From Batillaria attramentaria (lineage: Eukaryota; Mollusca; Gastropoda; Batillariidae), in contig JACVVK020000017.1 in assembly GCA_018292915.2 (NCBI GenBank), forward strand, positions 576,001 to 640,000: a DNA stretch of 64,000 nucleotides, in the 5' to 3' direction. The first letter of the stretch is position 1. The number at the start of each line of letters is the position of its first letter. The notes under the pieces are model-generated. The model had not been told where the DNA came from, ran no database searches, and was given only the letters and a program-made list of their open reading frames with translations. The translations under genes and the position numbers were made by a program. Below are positions 15,582 to 26,618 of this stretch, one piece after another.

Positions 15582-16554
15582 CAACAACCACGATCTTCAG
15601 TGGACATTTTAGTCACGGCACAAAAATGTTTTGGTCTTTGAATTTTTAACTTCATGAGTCGGTACTAACAGAGATTTTTTTTTTTTTTTTTTTGGCATGA
15701 AAATCAAACACTCTACACTTGCTCGCCATGTTGTAGGCTAAGAAGCAGATTGTGTCTGCAGGCTTTTTAGTTCTTGTTGTTTCTCTGTTGTTGTTTTTAA
15801 GTTGTTTCTCTATAGAGAAACAACTTTATGAGACGGGGCAGATTTTGCTACGCGCAGCAGCAAGTTTCAGTGATACAAAACAAGACTGTGACGTTTCTCC
15901 ACACAATACTTACTTTCACGCACACAGTGACGTAACGAAATCTGCGTCATAGACACCTTACGTGCACACTTTGCTGCTGCGTTCTTTTTGGCGGGAATGA
16001 CGTGTGTGTGTCTGTGTGTGTGGACGGATGTAATGATGGCTATCTGCTAAACCACCTCGCCGGATGGCTTTTTACTTTGAGATAAAATGGGAATTCACCT
16101 TCTCCAGAGCTACCTTTCACGATTTTTATCCTGCCGCATTTTGAGAACCGTTATCGCCGATTTTTAAAAATCGGTCATGTTACGAATTTTTTCGAAAAAA
16201 ATGTTCAAATGGCTTCATTTTCTGAAATTGGGAACAATTATACTGCCTGTTTTCGTAGCACAGCTCTGTAGCTCTGACAGGTTTTGTGTAAGAAAAATAT
16301 TTCCGAGGTAGGGGTGGTTTGCATATAAGGCCAAATATCTATGAAAAGACTCCTTCAAATTACTCATCATTCCGGTATTTTTGTCATTTGTGACAACTGC
16401 ACATATGACATGAACTATTGCACTATTATAGCTTTAGTATTAAGAATAACAGAGCTTTTAGATAAACACATTTTTTCACGTTTCTGCGAGAAGCGCCGGT
16501 CAAAAAAGTTCCAATTTGCAATTTCGTAAGTACAATCCAAGGCACTTTAAGTCC
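15582..16554. other. PREB 3' flank
   Basis: This follows the PREB stop codon. It probably includes the 3' UTR, but no obvious AATAAA is visible in the first several hundred bases. A T-rich tract lies at 15678-15694 and a perfect palindrome at 15801-15824. No gene is seen. Confidence 0.5.
15801..15824. repeat. Perfect 24-bp palindrome
   Basis: The two 12-base arms GTTGTTTCTCTA and TAGAGAAACAAC are exact inverses with no spacer. The right arm and its continuation ('gagaaacaacttt...gacggggc') recur in direct orientation at about 17337-17361, so these may be the two ends of a roughly 1.55 kb dispersed element. Confidence 0.85.
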
Positions 16555-16968
16555 ACGTTTCATCAGCTCTCTAGATCTTCCAGATTTTATGTCAAAATTA
16601 ATTCAGTCCCGGAAGTCACAAAAGCAACAAGGAAATCACAAGATATGAAGAAGTATCATCTGTCAGACGAGCAGCGTGAGGCTGACGGCAAATGTTTGGT
16701 TCACAGTGCAAAATCTGCAAGTATCGTCACTGCTTCCGACATTTCATCAGCCCTCTACATCTTCCAGATTTCATGTGAAAAATAATTCAGTCGGAGAAGT
16801 CACAAAGCCAATAGGGAAATCACAGGACATAAACAAGCATCCTCAGACGATCTCAGTGCTAGAGGCTGACGCCAAAAGTTTAGTTCACGGAATTGACGTC
16901 ATCTCTCTCTCTCTCTGTATGACGACCTGCCTGAGGCTGACGTCAAATGTTTAGTTCACGGAACTGAC
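16555..16968. repeat. Tandem duplication, about 183-bp unit, two and a bit copies
   Basis: 'tttcatcag', 'atcttccagattt', 'aattcagtc', 'gaagtcacaaa' and 'gaggctgacg' occur in the same order at about 16555-16700 and 16738-16895. A third partial copy ('ctgaggctgacgtcaaatg') lies at 16930-16968. It may belong to the element bounded by the 15801 palindrome and the 17337 repeat. Confidence 0.8.
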
Positions 16969-17000
<32 letters not shown>

Positions 17001-17002
<2 letters not shown>

Positions 17003-17178
17003 GGAGCCAGGGTGGCCGAATGGTAGCGCGTTGGACTTTCAATGCTTGGGCCGAGAGTTCGAATCCCGGCCGCTGGGGCCAGATATTTGTGCTGGCCTTT
17101 TTCTCGTTGCCCGTCTTTGATATCACCCTTATGTGGTGGAAAAGAGCGTTAAACTCCTAAACACCCACCTACCCACCC
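17001..17178 (+). mobile_element. SINE-A copy
   Basis: A full-length-looking copy has an A-box-like 'tggccgaatggtagcgcg' and a B-box-like 'gagttcgaatcccgg'. The shared body ('atttgtgctggcc', 'tttgatatcacccttatg', 'tggtggaaaagagcgttaaa') and the final 'acacccaccta' run follow. It sits between CT-rich tracts, so its target duplication cannot be read. The head is tRNA-like but does not fold as a functional tRNA gene by eye. Confidence 0.9.
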
Positions 17179-17361
17179 TCTCCCTCTCTCTCTCCCTTCT
17201 TCCCACACCCGGCCCCACCCCCAGTCACGTGGCTAATCGGTCGAGGTCGTAGAGGATCTAGTGTCATCGGTAGAACTTGGAGAGGGGGAGAACCGGCAAC
17301 AATAACAACAAAACAGACAAAATAAAATGAAGTTTGGAGAAACAACTTTGTAGGACGGGGC

Positions 17362-19454
17362 CGTTCCTCCTTGTTTTTTTAAATTTTTTTTTTATAGCAG
17401 TTATTAGTAATGAAGCCACTGGAATAGTCAGAGAAACTATTGAGCATAATAAACTTGACTTGTGCAGGGAGGACCAAAAGTACAGGAACCTGGCTATTTG
17501 GCGTACCAGGCATGTGCAAACTGGGAGCCCAACTATTTTTCTGATTGCCTAAACAAGTTTGTCACAGTGTGTTTGTGTTTAAGGAAGCTAACAAAGGTAA
17601 AAGGTAACACATGTGACAGATCATACAATTTATGAGAAAACAGTGGGAGAAACAAAGATGACGACGCAGGAACTGTTCACGATAGGCTTTGTGTGGTGAG
17701 TGCTGATATTGGTAAACTGGAATTTGTTGGTACTGTCTTGTGAAATTCTTTTGCCATTTGTGACGCTACGCCACGAAATGAGTCGGAAGTTACATGCAGC
17801 TGAATAGTGCAACACCCGATTTTCCGACCGAGGTGGCCATTTTGTTTCATGGGGTACGTCATTTCAGCAGATCATAACTTCAAAAATAATTATCCGATTT
17901 TAATCTGGTTTTCACCATTGGATTCAGCATTAAAACACCTGTAAGATCATATCAAAACCTCAAAAACTTCAAAAAGTGACTTCAGACTCAAATCGTGCGG
18001 GGGGGCGTCACATTTGGGCTACGAGAAACACAAGATTGGTCCATACCTTCTGCCATGAAATCGTCTCGTATTTGGCGACAGGCAAGTGCTTTTGATCCTT
18101 CCGGCTTCTTGTGAGATGAATTGAAGGTTACTAGGTTGAAATATTGTAGTTGCTGAGAATCAGCTTAGAGTTGGGTGTTGATGGTTATTATTATTAATAT
18201 TATTTTTTTAACATTAATTTACGTTTAGCATTCCAGTGCTATACAAAGTGATCAGTGCATTTCCCAGTGAATTTCAAATTTAGAGAAATGTTGCTCATTG
18301 TTATCACTGTGTGGAGTTTGTGAATATGTATTGTGAAAGCTTCACAATACATGTACTTCTCTTGTCAACTGCCCTGTTGGTGTTCTAAAATTCAAAAGCA
18401 TTACATTTGCATACTGCTGATGATTGTGGGGAAATTCTCTCCTTTTTGTCATGCATTGCATCAAGGAATGATGTTGGTAACTGCTAGCTTGTGACTGAGA
18501 GACTGGGTCAATTCCTTGGTCAAAATTAAGTTCAGGCTAGAATTTCTTCATTGGGGTTATTTCCCTTACATCGTATATCAATGGAATAGCAGCAGAGACG
18601 GTGTAAGACTGTATCTTTGGATTATCACCATGGTAAGGGGTTAATTACAATTTATACATTTAGTGTAAGTGCATGTGGTTGCTACTTTTCTTATTTTTCT
18701 CTTACAGTAAAACTTACTCTTTGCATTTAAACCACTTGTTCTGTAGTTCTGTGCCTTTCAGTTTCAGCACAGGGGATACATCTGTGTCACATTGGAATTA
18801 TTATCTTTATCTGCACAATGAATTTTACATCTGGTAACGCTTCATTTTTTTTTCCCCTCTTGGTCAGTAGTCATTTTGGAAATCTTGTAATTGATTTTGG
18901 CAGTTGTTTTGAATGAATGGGCTGTATGTTGTTTATGGCATTTCTGATGTAACTGGTGCTACTAGTAATATTATTTATGTAATAGTGGTACTGAGTTCAG
19001 CTTGAGACAAGTTTTTTGCTCCGTGTGTGTCCACTGGGGCTAGATCAGTTCCCACTCAATACAGACTTATTCATTTTCACAGTTCATCAGAAATTTTCGT
19101 TGGAGGGATGGGGGTGGGTGTGTGTGTCACACTAGGCTATAATTAATTTTGCATGTCTTATGCACAGAGACTTACATAGAGAGATCGGAACCGGGCTCTT
19201 GCGGCTGTTTTCATCCTTTGCAACGCTAGAAATCATGTCGCTGTTTAAATTTAAATTTCAGATAACACAACTCTCAGCTGTCCATCTGCCTCCAAATGAC
19301 CCCAAAGCATTTAAAACAACAACAACAACAACAACAAAAAAACAGGGTATCTATCAATGGTAATCAAGTATTTTAACCCCAAGCAAAATACTGAAATAGG
19401 AGATGGACTCATAGGTTGTATTGTCAAATTTTGAAAATTGGGATTCGGCACTTC
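17362..19454. other. Intergenic stretch without recognisable genes
   Basis: The sequence is A/T-rich and unique-looking, with no conserved coding segment or clear repeat. The segment around 17640-17990 ('ttttgtttcatggggtacgtc', 'cataacttcaaaaataatt') looks like degenerate mobile-element body but has no visible ends. Confidence 0.5.
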
Positions 19455-19457
19455 CAG

Positions 19458-19458
19458 G

Positions 19459-19515
<57 letters not shown>

Positions 19516-19625
19516 TGTACAATTATATGAATTTAGTGATCTTAACTTCTTTATGTGTCTTATGCTTGCCCGCATGAATTGCCCTACGGGGATAAATAAA
19601 GTATTTTGACTTGACTGACTTGACT
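19458..19625. repeat. (TG)n(GA)n plus retroelement 3' tail
   Basis: TG and GA dinucleotides (19458-19516) are followed by 'gatcttaacttctttatgtg', 'gcccgcatgaattgcccta' and 'ggataaataaagtattttga', then TTGAC repeats. The same sequence occurs inverted at 31690-31785, again beside a CT/CA tract. It is therefore a dispersed retroelement 3' end. Confidence 0.8.
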
Positions 19626-19883
19626 TCCAAGAAAGTTACAGCTTCAAATGCTAACTTACTGAGACCATCTGCTGAACCAAAACTACCAAATTTTTTTTTT
19701 CAAAAGTAGCATACCTAAAGGATTAAATCTGTGATTTGGACAGCAAGGCATCATTTCAGGAGGAGTTTGAAGTGAGAAGTGTTGTAGCCCAGCAAATTTC
19801 CGCAAGTGCCTTTGTCTCTCCCTCTGTATGTGTCTGGTCATAATGGTATCATGCTTTTGTTTCTTTTCTTTTTTCTTTTTTTT

Positions 19884-20365
19884 TGCTGCCACAACTCTTT
19901 GCCGGCTCCTATGGTGTTCCTCCCTGGTAATGGGTGGAATCCACGGAGGGCTCCGTAGTTGGGGCAATTTTTATTATGCATGATGATGGAGATGAGGATG
20001 ATGGTAAGATGATGCTGTGGAGGTCCGTGTGGTTTGGGACTGCGGGACAGGGCCGCATTCCACGCTTCCTGTCATAAATATCCTGGCATTAACCAGGCCC
20101 GGGAACTATGGCACCTGTGGTGCCGGCCGTGTAATCATCCACATCATAAGACGTGTCATACCAAGGGAAGCACCCCCAAAGTCGCACCCGTGAAGTGGGT
20201 GAAGCTCGGCTGTGTGGCAACAGCCTCCCCATTGGGCCCATAGCACACCCGCTCTGGGTAGGAGCCGACCTAGGTAGGAAAAATCCCGCTTGCCTCGGCT
20301 GGGACTCGAACCCGGGTCTCCCGGTCCATAGTCTGAAGCGCAAACCACTACACTTTCTTAAGTAG
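19884..20365 (-). mobile_element. SINE-C, longest copy
   Basis: Read on the minus strand, the head has 'gtgtagtggtttgcgcttc' and the B-box-like 'gggttcgagtcccagccg'. The body follows to 'catcatgcataataaaaatt' and 'ccggcaaagagttg'. It matches the plus-strand copy at 31.1 kb but has about 140 extra bases in the middle (around 20120-20260), which that copy lacks. Confidence 0.85.
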
Positions 20366-20637
20366 CCCATGTCAGTCTAAGAGCCTGGAAAAGTTGTGTG
20401 TCCCTATGTTATGTACATTTTGAAGTTTGGATGGCTCCTTTGTGATAAAATCTGGTGTTTGATATGAGTGCATGTGTACATGCTGTGTGCAGCTGATGTT
20501 GATGTTAAATATTATGTGCTTTACCTGTAAAGGACTGTTTGGTGGTTGTTCAAAGTACATATACTCAGATCTGTTACAACTATGTGTGTCTATGCATAGC
20601 TTTAATGTCTACACATTGCTGCTTTCACATGCAGTGT

Positions 20638-20639
20638 CA

Positions 20640-20670
<31 letters not shown>

Positions 20671-20672
20671 AG

Positions 20673-20711
<39 letters not shown>

Positions 20712-20721
20712 CGCGTGAGTC

Positions 20722-20779
<58 letters not shown>
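20638..20779. repeat. (TG)n microsatellite
   Basis: TG dinucleotides are interrupted twice by related 'gcgtgagtc' words, so the array itself contains a small duplication. Confidence 0.96.
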
Positions 20780-21039
20780 TAGAGATGATATTGTCAACTT
20801 GATTTTTATCTTTCTTAATTTAACCAAACAAAATTATTGTACATAATTATATACAGTACCAACACATGACTTGATGAAAATACATCTTCTGGGAATGAAT
20901 AAACCATTTTGAGGGGTTCAAATTGATTGTACACTTTTATGTTTGTACGAATTACTTGTGTTGTTATCACGGAAGTTTCTCAAGTAAAACTTACTCTTAA
21001 AGCTTTGAGGAAACACGTATTATGAAGGGAGACCATTTT

Positions 21040-22110
21040 TGGCTCCCTTGTGTAACAATGGGAGTCTATGTATTAACCCTCCGTCGTCTGTCTGTCTGTC
21101 TGTCTGTGTGTGTGTGTGTGTGTGTCCAGAAAACTTTAACGTTGTCAATTTCTCGGAATCTACAAACAGCAGAGGCACCAAACTTGGCATGCTGATAGAA
21201 ACCACAAGACCTTTCAAAACATATCATTTTGAATGACCTTGACTCAAGGTCAAGGTCACTAAAGCTCTCTGTTTGAAAATTTTACATTGGCATTTTCTCT
21301 TAATCTACAAACACCAGAGGTTTTAAACTTTGCATGATGATAGACATTGATAAGAGCTTTACAGATATACATGTAGTCAATGGCCTTGTGTCAAGGTCAA
21401 GGCCGTACAAGCTATTTTTGTGAAACCTTAACATTGGCATTTTCTCAGAAACAACAAACAGCAGAGGTGCCAAACCTGGTGTGCTGATAGACAGTGATAA
21501 GACCTATGCACACATACCATCTCAAATGACCTTGACTCAAGGTCAAGGTCATTAAAACAGTATGTTGGGAAATTTTACATTTGCATTTTCTCAGAATCTA
21601 GAAGAATCAGAAGCCTCAAACTATGTTTGATGATTGACATTGGCAGCACCTTTACAGTTATACCTGTATTCAGTGACTTTTAGTCAAGGTCAAGGCCATG
21701 CAAGCGTTTTTTTGGAAACTTTAACCTTGGCATTTTGTCCAAAACAACAAACAGTAGAGGCACCAAACGAGACATGATGATAGACAGCAATGAGACCTAC
21801 CTTTCTGAATGACCTTGACTGAAGGTCAAGGTCATTAAAGCTGTCTGTTATGAATTTTAACGTTACCGTTTTCGGAGGAACTACAAATACTAGAGGCATT
21901 GAACTTGGCATGATGATAGACATTGATGAGATCTCATTTGAATGACTTCGACCAAAGGTCAAGGCCATACAAACTGTTTCGGTGAAAATTGTAATATTGC
22001 CAGGGACTCAGAGCGCCAGAGACACTTTACTTGGCATGATAATGTATAGTGATAAGAGCTTTACAAACATGCTCATGTGAATTATCTTGACCTGTGTCAC
22101 AAGGGAGCCA
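21040..22110. mobile_element. TIR-bounded element made of tandem units with TCAAGGTCA motifs
   Basis: A perfect 13-bp inverted repeat, TGGCTCCCTTGTG at 21040-21052 and CACAAGGGAGCCA at 22098-22110, bounds 1.07 kb. Inside, after a (CTGT)n(GT)n stretch, six diverged units of about 146 bp carry 'aaggtcaagg' at roughly 21244, 21391, 21537, 21685, 21823 and 21955. Alternate units end in 'ggtcaYtaaa' or 'ggccatacaa', so the true repeat may be a dimer of about 290 bp. Other shared words are 'cattttctcagaatcta', 'cagaggcaccaaac' and 'catgatgatagacat'. No coding capacity is seen; it is probably a non-autonomous DNA element or a satellite captured by one. Confidence 0.75.
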
Positions 22111-22373
22111 TGGAGGCTACTGCCTCTCTAGTTCAGCTTAGTGTCGCTTGTTTTTCACAAGTCGTCTCCCTTCCACTTCTAATCCGCCGGACAATCTTGC
22201 AGCAACTCCCAGCGGTCTATGGAAAGTAGAGACGTAGTTCTTTTTCTCTGCGCACAACTGGATTTTTTAGGGGGTTGAGTTCTGAACTGCATAAGCACCC
22301 GTCAAAGTTAACTACTTTAGATAAGATGGCAAGCTGTTTGAATTTAGGCCGCACGAACTTCTTAGACTTAATC

Positions 22374-22453
22374 TCTCTCTCTCTCTCTCTCTCTCTGTGT
22401 GCTCTGTGCTCTGCTCTCTCTCTCTCTTTCACGGAAACACGCACACACACACG

Positions 22454-22494
<41 letters not shown>
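22374..22494. repeat. (CT)n and (CA)n microsatellites
   Basis: CT tracts at 22374-22428 pass through 'cacggaaac' into (CA)n to 22494. Confidence 0.95.
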
Positions 22495-22496
<2 letters not shown>

Positions 22497-22970
22497 CAAA
22501 GCTTTTCATTCTAAGTGCATCGCAGATCAGGACCGGGATGACAAATATGACTAGGCAAAGCTTGCCCAATTCTTGCCCTTACACTAACAGTCAAAAGTCA
22601 GTCTGCGATGATCCCTGCTATGGGCGAACCTTTGCAGTAATCTGGACGGGAACAATCCTAGCCACCTTTAAGACCCTTGGCCGGGCTAGAAAACCAAACA
22701 GGAAGAATTCTTCGTGTCTGGGGTCCTGACCTCATCACTAACACACAGGTCAGCTAAGACATATCGACGGACTTTCCTCGTCGGAGCCAAGTCTGAGTCG
22801 TAGGATTTTGTCGTCAGAAAAAGTCCTGTACACACGAAACCACACTTCCGCCCATTAGTCGCTTCCTTTTTGCTCTGTCAATGTTCGGGGAGACAGACAA
22901 GGGACCCAGACGGCCATGGACGCACTTTGCGAAGTCCCGGCATTTTCAGAGCGCCTATTCAATTTTTTTA

Positions 22971-23305
22971 TGACTCTTTGCCAGCTCCAGTGGTATTCCT
23001 CTCAGGTCATGGGGTGGTGTTCACGGAGTGATCGGAAGCTAGGGCAAGTTTTATTATGCATGATGATGAGGATAAGAATGATGGTATGAGGATGCTATGG
23101 AGGTCCGTGTGGTTTGTGCGTGACAGGGCTTCATTTTGCGTTTCCTGTCATAAAATAAATATCCCTGCGTTAACTAGGCCTTGGAACTACGGCACCCGCG
23201 GTGCCGGTCGTGTAATTATCAACATCATGAGATGTGACACAACAAAGGAAACACCCCCCCCCCCCAGTCGCACATCCCCGAAAGGACCCGAAGCTCTGCC
23301 AGTCA
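22971..23305 (-). mobile_element. SINE-C copy lacking its head
   Basis: It contains the SINE-C 3' body on the minus strand ('catgcataataaaacttg', 'accacacggacctcc', 'tatttatttatgacaggaa') and part of the middle region. The tRNA-like head is absent: similarity stops near 23305 after a C-run at 23254-23264. Confidence 0.8.
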
Positions 23306-24002
23306 ATGAGTGACAACAACACTAACGTGGGCCTCGCTTTTCCCTTTGCCTTTAGCCTTCTGCTGGCTCAGCCTGTCGTGAGATGCTGTAAGTGTGCAGG
23401 TGTCTCAGAAGAAGTGTGATGTTAGAAGCAGCCCAGAACGACCTACGAGCCAGATAATTATGCTAGAACCGGCAGGATCTTCGGAAAAAAGGGGTCAGTG
23501 AAAACGGCCGTGTGTTCTTTTGGTTGGATTCCAATTTTGTTTGATTTCAATGCTGGTACGATTTTGGCCACAGAATGATCTCCCTGTCTGTACAATTTCA
23601 ATCTTTTCAGCTCAGTCAGGTGAGAGTTCGATGTACCGGGAAACGTTATCCCCTTGAGGGATTAATATCACTGGCGTTGTGAGAGACAGGTAAACATCTG
23701 TGCACTCTCTCTGTGCATGAAATCTCTACATTTGTAGCAACAAATTGATATATCGGGCATCTGTTTTCGTTCAGTATTTTGTAAAAAAAAAATTGCACCT
23801 CAAATTGCACTTCTAGACCTCCACGACTATTCACGTATGCTGTAAGTATTACAACATTCAGTGTGGCGCGAGGCGCTTTTTTAATGCTGAAAACAACAAC
23901 AACGACAACAACAAACTTTGATGCTTCAGTGTAAGCACCTCAAACTTCCAAAAGACTGAGCACTACGAAGTAAAGATCGCCGGTCATGAATTGGGAAAAT
24001 CG
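23306..24002. other. Intergenic stretch, nothing recognised
   Basis: No conserved coding segment or repeat is seen apart from a short (CAA)n tract at about 23893-23913. Confidence 0.5.
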
Positions 24003-24157
24003 GTGTTTCAGAATTTAACGTCGTTCTGCACCACACTATGATATGTGTGACATCAAAGATGGGCAAACAAGATAAAGGCCAGCGCAAATATTCGGCTCCG
24101 GCCGGGGTTTGAACTCACGACCCGAGCATTGAAAGAGCTCTACCGCTCGGCTGTTTC
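24003..24157 (-). mobile_element. SINE-A copy, diverged
   Basis: On the minus strand the head 'cgagcggtagagctctttc' and B-box-like 'gggtcgtgagttcaaaccc' are readable. The body continues through 'tttgatgtcacac' to 'gacgttaaattc'. The terminal CACCC-rich tail is lost. Confidence 0.8.
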
Positions 24158-24589
24158 GACCCCCTCATGGAACTTGGAGACCTAGAGAAACTGTTTCTAG
24201 GGGAAACCAGACGAAGGGGGTAAGGTTTGCTGAGGTGTGATTCTGCATCTCTTACATCGATTCCCGTTCGTGCGCACGATTCCATCCGCCGTGGTTAGCG
24301 AGCCCCTACGCAAATTCCAGTCATTTACATATCAGCAGAGCCTGCCATTACCAGGAGGTGTCTGCGGGCCGCTCTGGCCCTCAAGCGAAAGGAGGACCGT
24401 CGGAGATTTTGCTAACCTGCTTACCAGGCGTTGAAATTGGACAAAGCCATTGCTGGTCAGCTTCCCGCAACCCTGTCCATTTCCCCCTAAACTAATTTCG
24501 GCGGGTGCTGTCTCCTCGCTCGAAAAGGAAGAGCAGTAATTAATTTTGTCCAATCGATTTGCCGTCTTGCATTTTACCGCGGAGTTAAC

Positions 24590-24740
24590 TTGGCCCAGGA
24601 CGACCTACAGAGCCGGAGCTCCGCGCGTGCGCACGCCGGGACGGGTTTGTCCAAAATGGCGGCAGGTGATAAGTCGAGGGTCGCCAGAGGAACGAAGGAA
24701 CGGTCCCGCGGCTGTCAGACTATTGATGGAGTGCATTCGA
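24590..24740 (+). promoter_or_regulatory. CpG-rich promoter-like patch with YY1-like and NRF1-like motifs
   Basis: The segment is clearly richer in CpG than its surroundings. 'GCGCGTGCGCAC' at 24622-24633 resembles an NRF1 site. 'CCAAAATGGCGGC' at 24651-24663 matches the YY1 consensus. The ATG in that motif is followed within ten bases by a donor-like GTGATAAGT, the layout of a very short first coding exon. No downstream exon could be linked to it, so a gene is not claimed. Confidence 0.35.
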
Positions 24741-25352
24741 CGCCACGTGCTGCTGGCCCTGAGGGCTGCAGGCCCTGATGGAACTGCTGGCCTGCACACT
24801 AGCCCTGTTTGGGAGCTAAACCCTTTCAGTGTGAGGTCGGTGCGATAGTCTGGAGCAACTACATCACCGCTACCTCCCCTCCCCGCCTCCCTCCACAGCC
24901 CCCCTGTTACCACCAAGCACCTTTCACCATCCAGTTTTATACATTTTCTTTCCTATGTGTTCATGCCCGATGTCCGTGACACTTGGGGACCTTTGGGGCT
25001 ATTTTAGGTCTTCTGGAGACTTGTCCTTACCTACTCCATTCATCTCCTGCTGTCTTCGCTTGCTCTCTGCGATTTTGAACACTCCAAGCCGGTGTTTCAT
25101 TACGCAAACACTGGCGACATAATTATGTATACGTCTCATGTTTATTCCACAGGTTCTCTTTTGTAAACCATTTTGATGATAATGCTAAGTTTTCACGTCT
25201 GATATGCAGTGATAGCAATGACTGACATCATTTACAGCATGTACATGTTTCTGCATTGCGCATTTAAACACAGAAGTGATACTTTGAACCAGGCATGACA
25301 ACTCATATTTTGCCCCTTTCTCACTGCTGTATCCCCAACCCACCCCGTGTCA

Positions 25353-25353
<1 letters not shown>
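24741..25353. other. Intergenic stretch, nothing recognised
   Basis: No conserved coding segment is seen. If the promoter-like patch at 24.65 kb is real, this would be its first intron. Confidence 0.4.
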
Positions 25354-25409
<56 letters not shown>

Positions 25410-25421
25410 AGTCTGTCTGTC
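25354..25421. repeat. (TG)n microsatellite with (TCTG)n end
   Basis: About 54 bases of TG are followed by a short run of CTGT units. Confidence 0.95.
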
Positions 25422-25867
25422 TGTATTTTGTATTTACCAGATTTGATCGACTGCGACACAACTCGCTTTGTCATAGGCCAAGGCCTAACAAATAAATAAG
25501 TCGAAGAAGTCGAAATACTAGCGTGCTTTAATTTGATTTCTACAGCACTTCAGCGCGGTTCCTTTTCCGACGATGGATGACTGCAAGCAGGAGCTAATTC
25601 AATCACTATACCGAAGACCCGTACTCGGAAAGGTCTTTCGCAATCTGTACGGTCTTTTGACCAGGTACAAACAAGACACAGGCTGTCATTACTCCAGCCT
25701 CTGAACAATCAATGAAGCTTCACGTTCGAGAAAACAACTTGAGATGGTGAGACTGAAAACCGTTAACTGGTTACAAACGACCAGACCGGATCATTGAGTG
25801 TTTTCGACGCAGACGATCGACTTCCAAGAACGCGTTTACGAGATATAAGACTGGATGAAACTTAGCA

Positions 25868-25928
25868 AGCGCGCGTGCGCGCGCTTGCACGCACGCACGC
25901 ACGCACGCACACACACAGACACACACAC
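25868..25928. repeat. Alternating purine-pyrimidine tract (GC/CACG/CA)
   Basis: 'gcgcgcgtgcgcgcgctt' passes into (GCAC)n and (CA)n. The near-perfect alternation has Z-DNA potential. The sequence between here and 26471 has no recognised gene. Confidence 0.85.
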
Positions 25929-26472
25929 TCCGTCTTGGGAGTAGGTTTGTCGTGTTTCACCGGCCACCCATCTTGACCAACACCAGTGGAGGACAGAGAC
26001 AGAACCAGACCGTTTGTGGCCGAGGACCCGTTTTGGAATGAAGTCAAGGAACACAGACAACGCCAGTCTCAACACAGGAGCAATCAGCGACCAATATGTT
26101 GACACAGACGTGCTGCACATAGAAGGAATTTCACCTTTTTCTTCACCTCCGTCAGCCAAAGATACCAGACTGTTGTTTTGCGTCTGTGTGCGCCGCAGAC
26201 TGCTTCGAAGCACCGAGTCAACAGTCTAGGGTTTAGCCCGAAGAATCTCCTCAGCATTGTTCGGGCTGTGAAAGCATGAGCTGTCAAGTTCAACTTGGAT
26301 TCGGTTCGATTTGCATTGGAAACGCGCTCTTTCGATGGCTTAGAAAGATATAGGTTGGACGGTTTTCTGTCTGTTTCCAACACATAAGGTAGGGATATCA
26401 ACTGCTACAAGAAAGAAAGAAAGAAAAAAAAACCCAAACAAACAAAACAAGATGGCCACTGACCAGCCCAAT

Positions 26473-26538
26473 ATGTTGTTTCCATTTAATCACCTGCTGT
26501 CGTCACGGTCGTTCTTTTGTAATGCCATGTATTCGGGA

Positions 26539-26618
<80 letters not shown>

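Noticed and set aside
24590..24848. Overlapping frames near 24.6-24.85 kb as a protein gene
   Set aside because: They reflect GC-rich composition in both strands; only the promoter-like signal is worth keeping.
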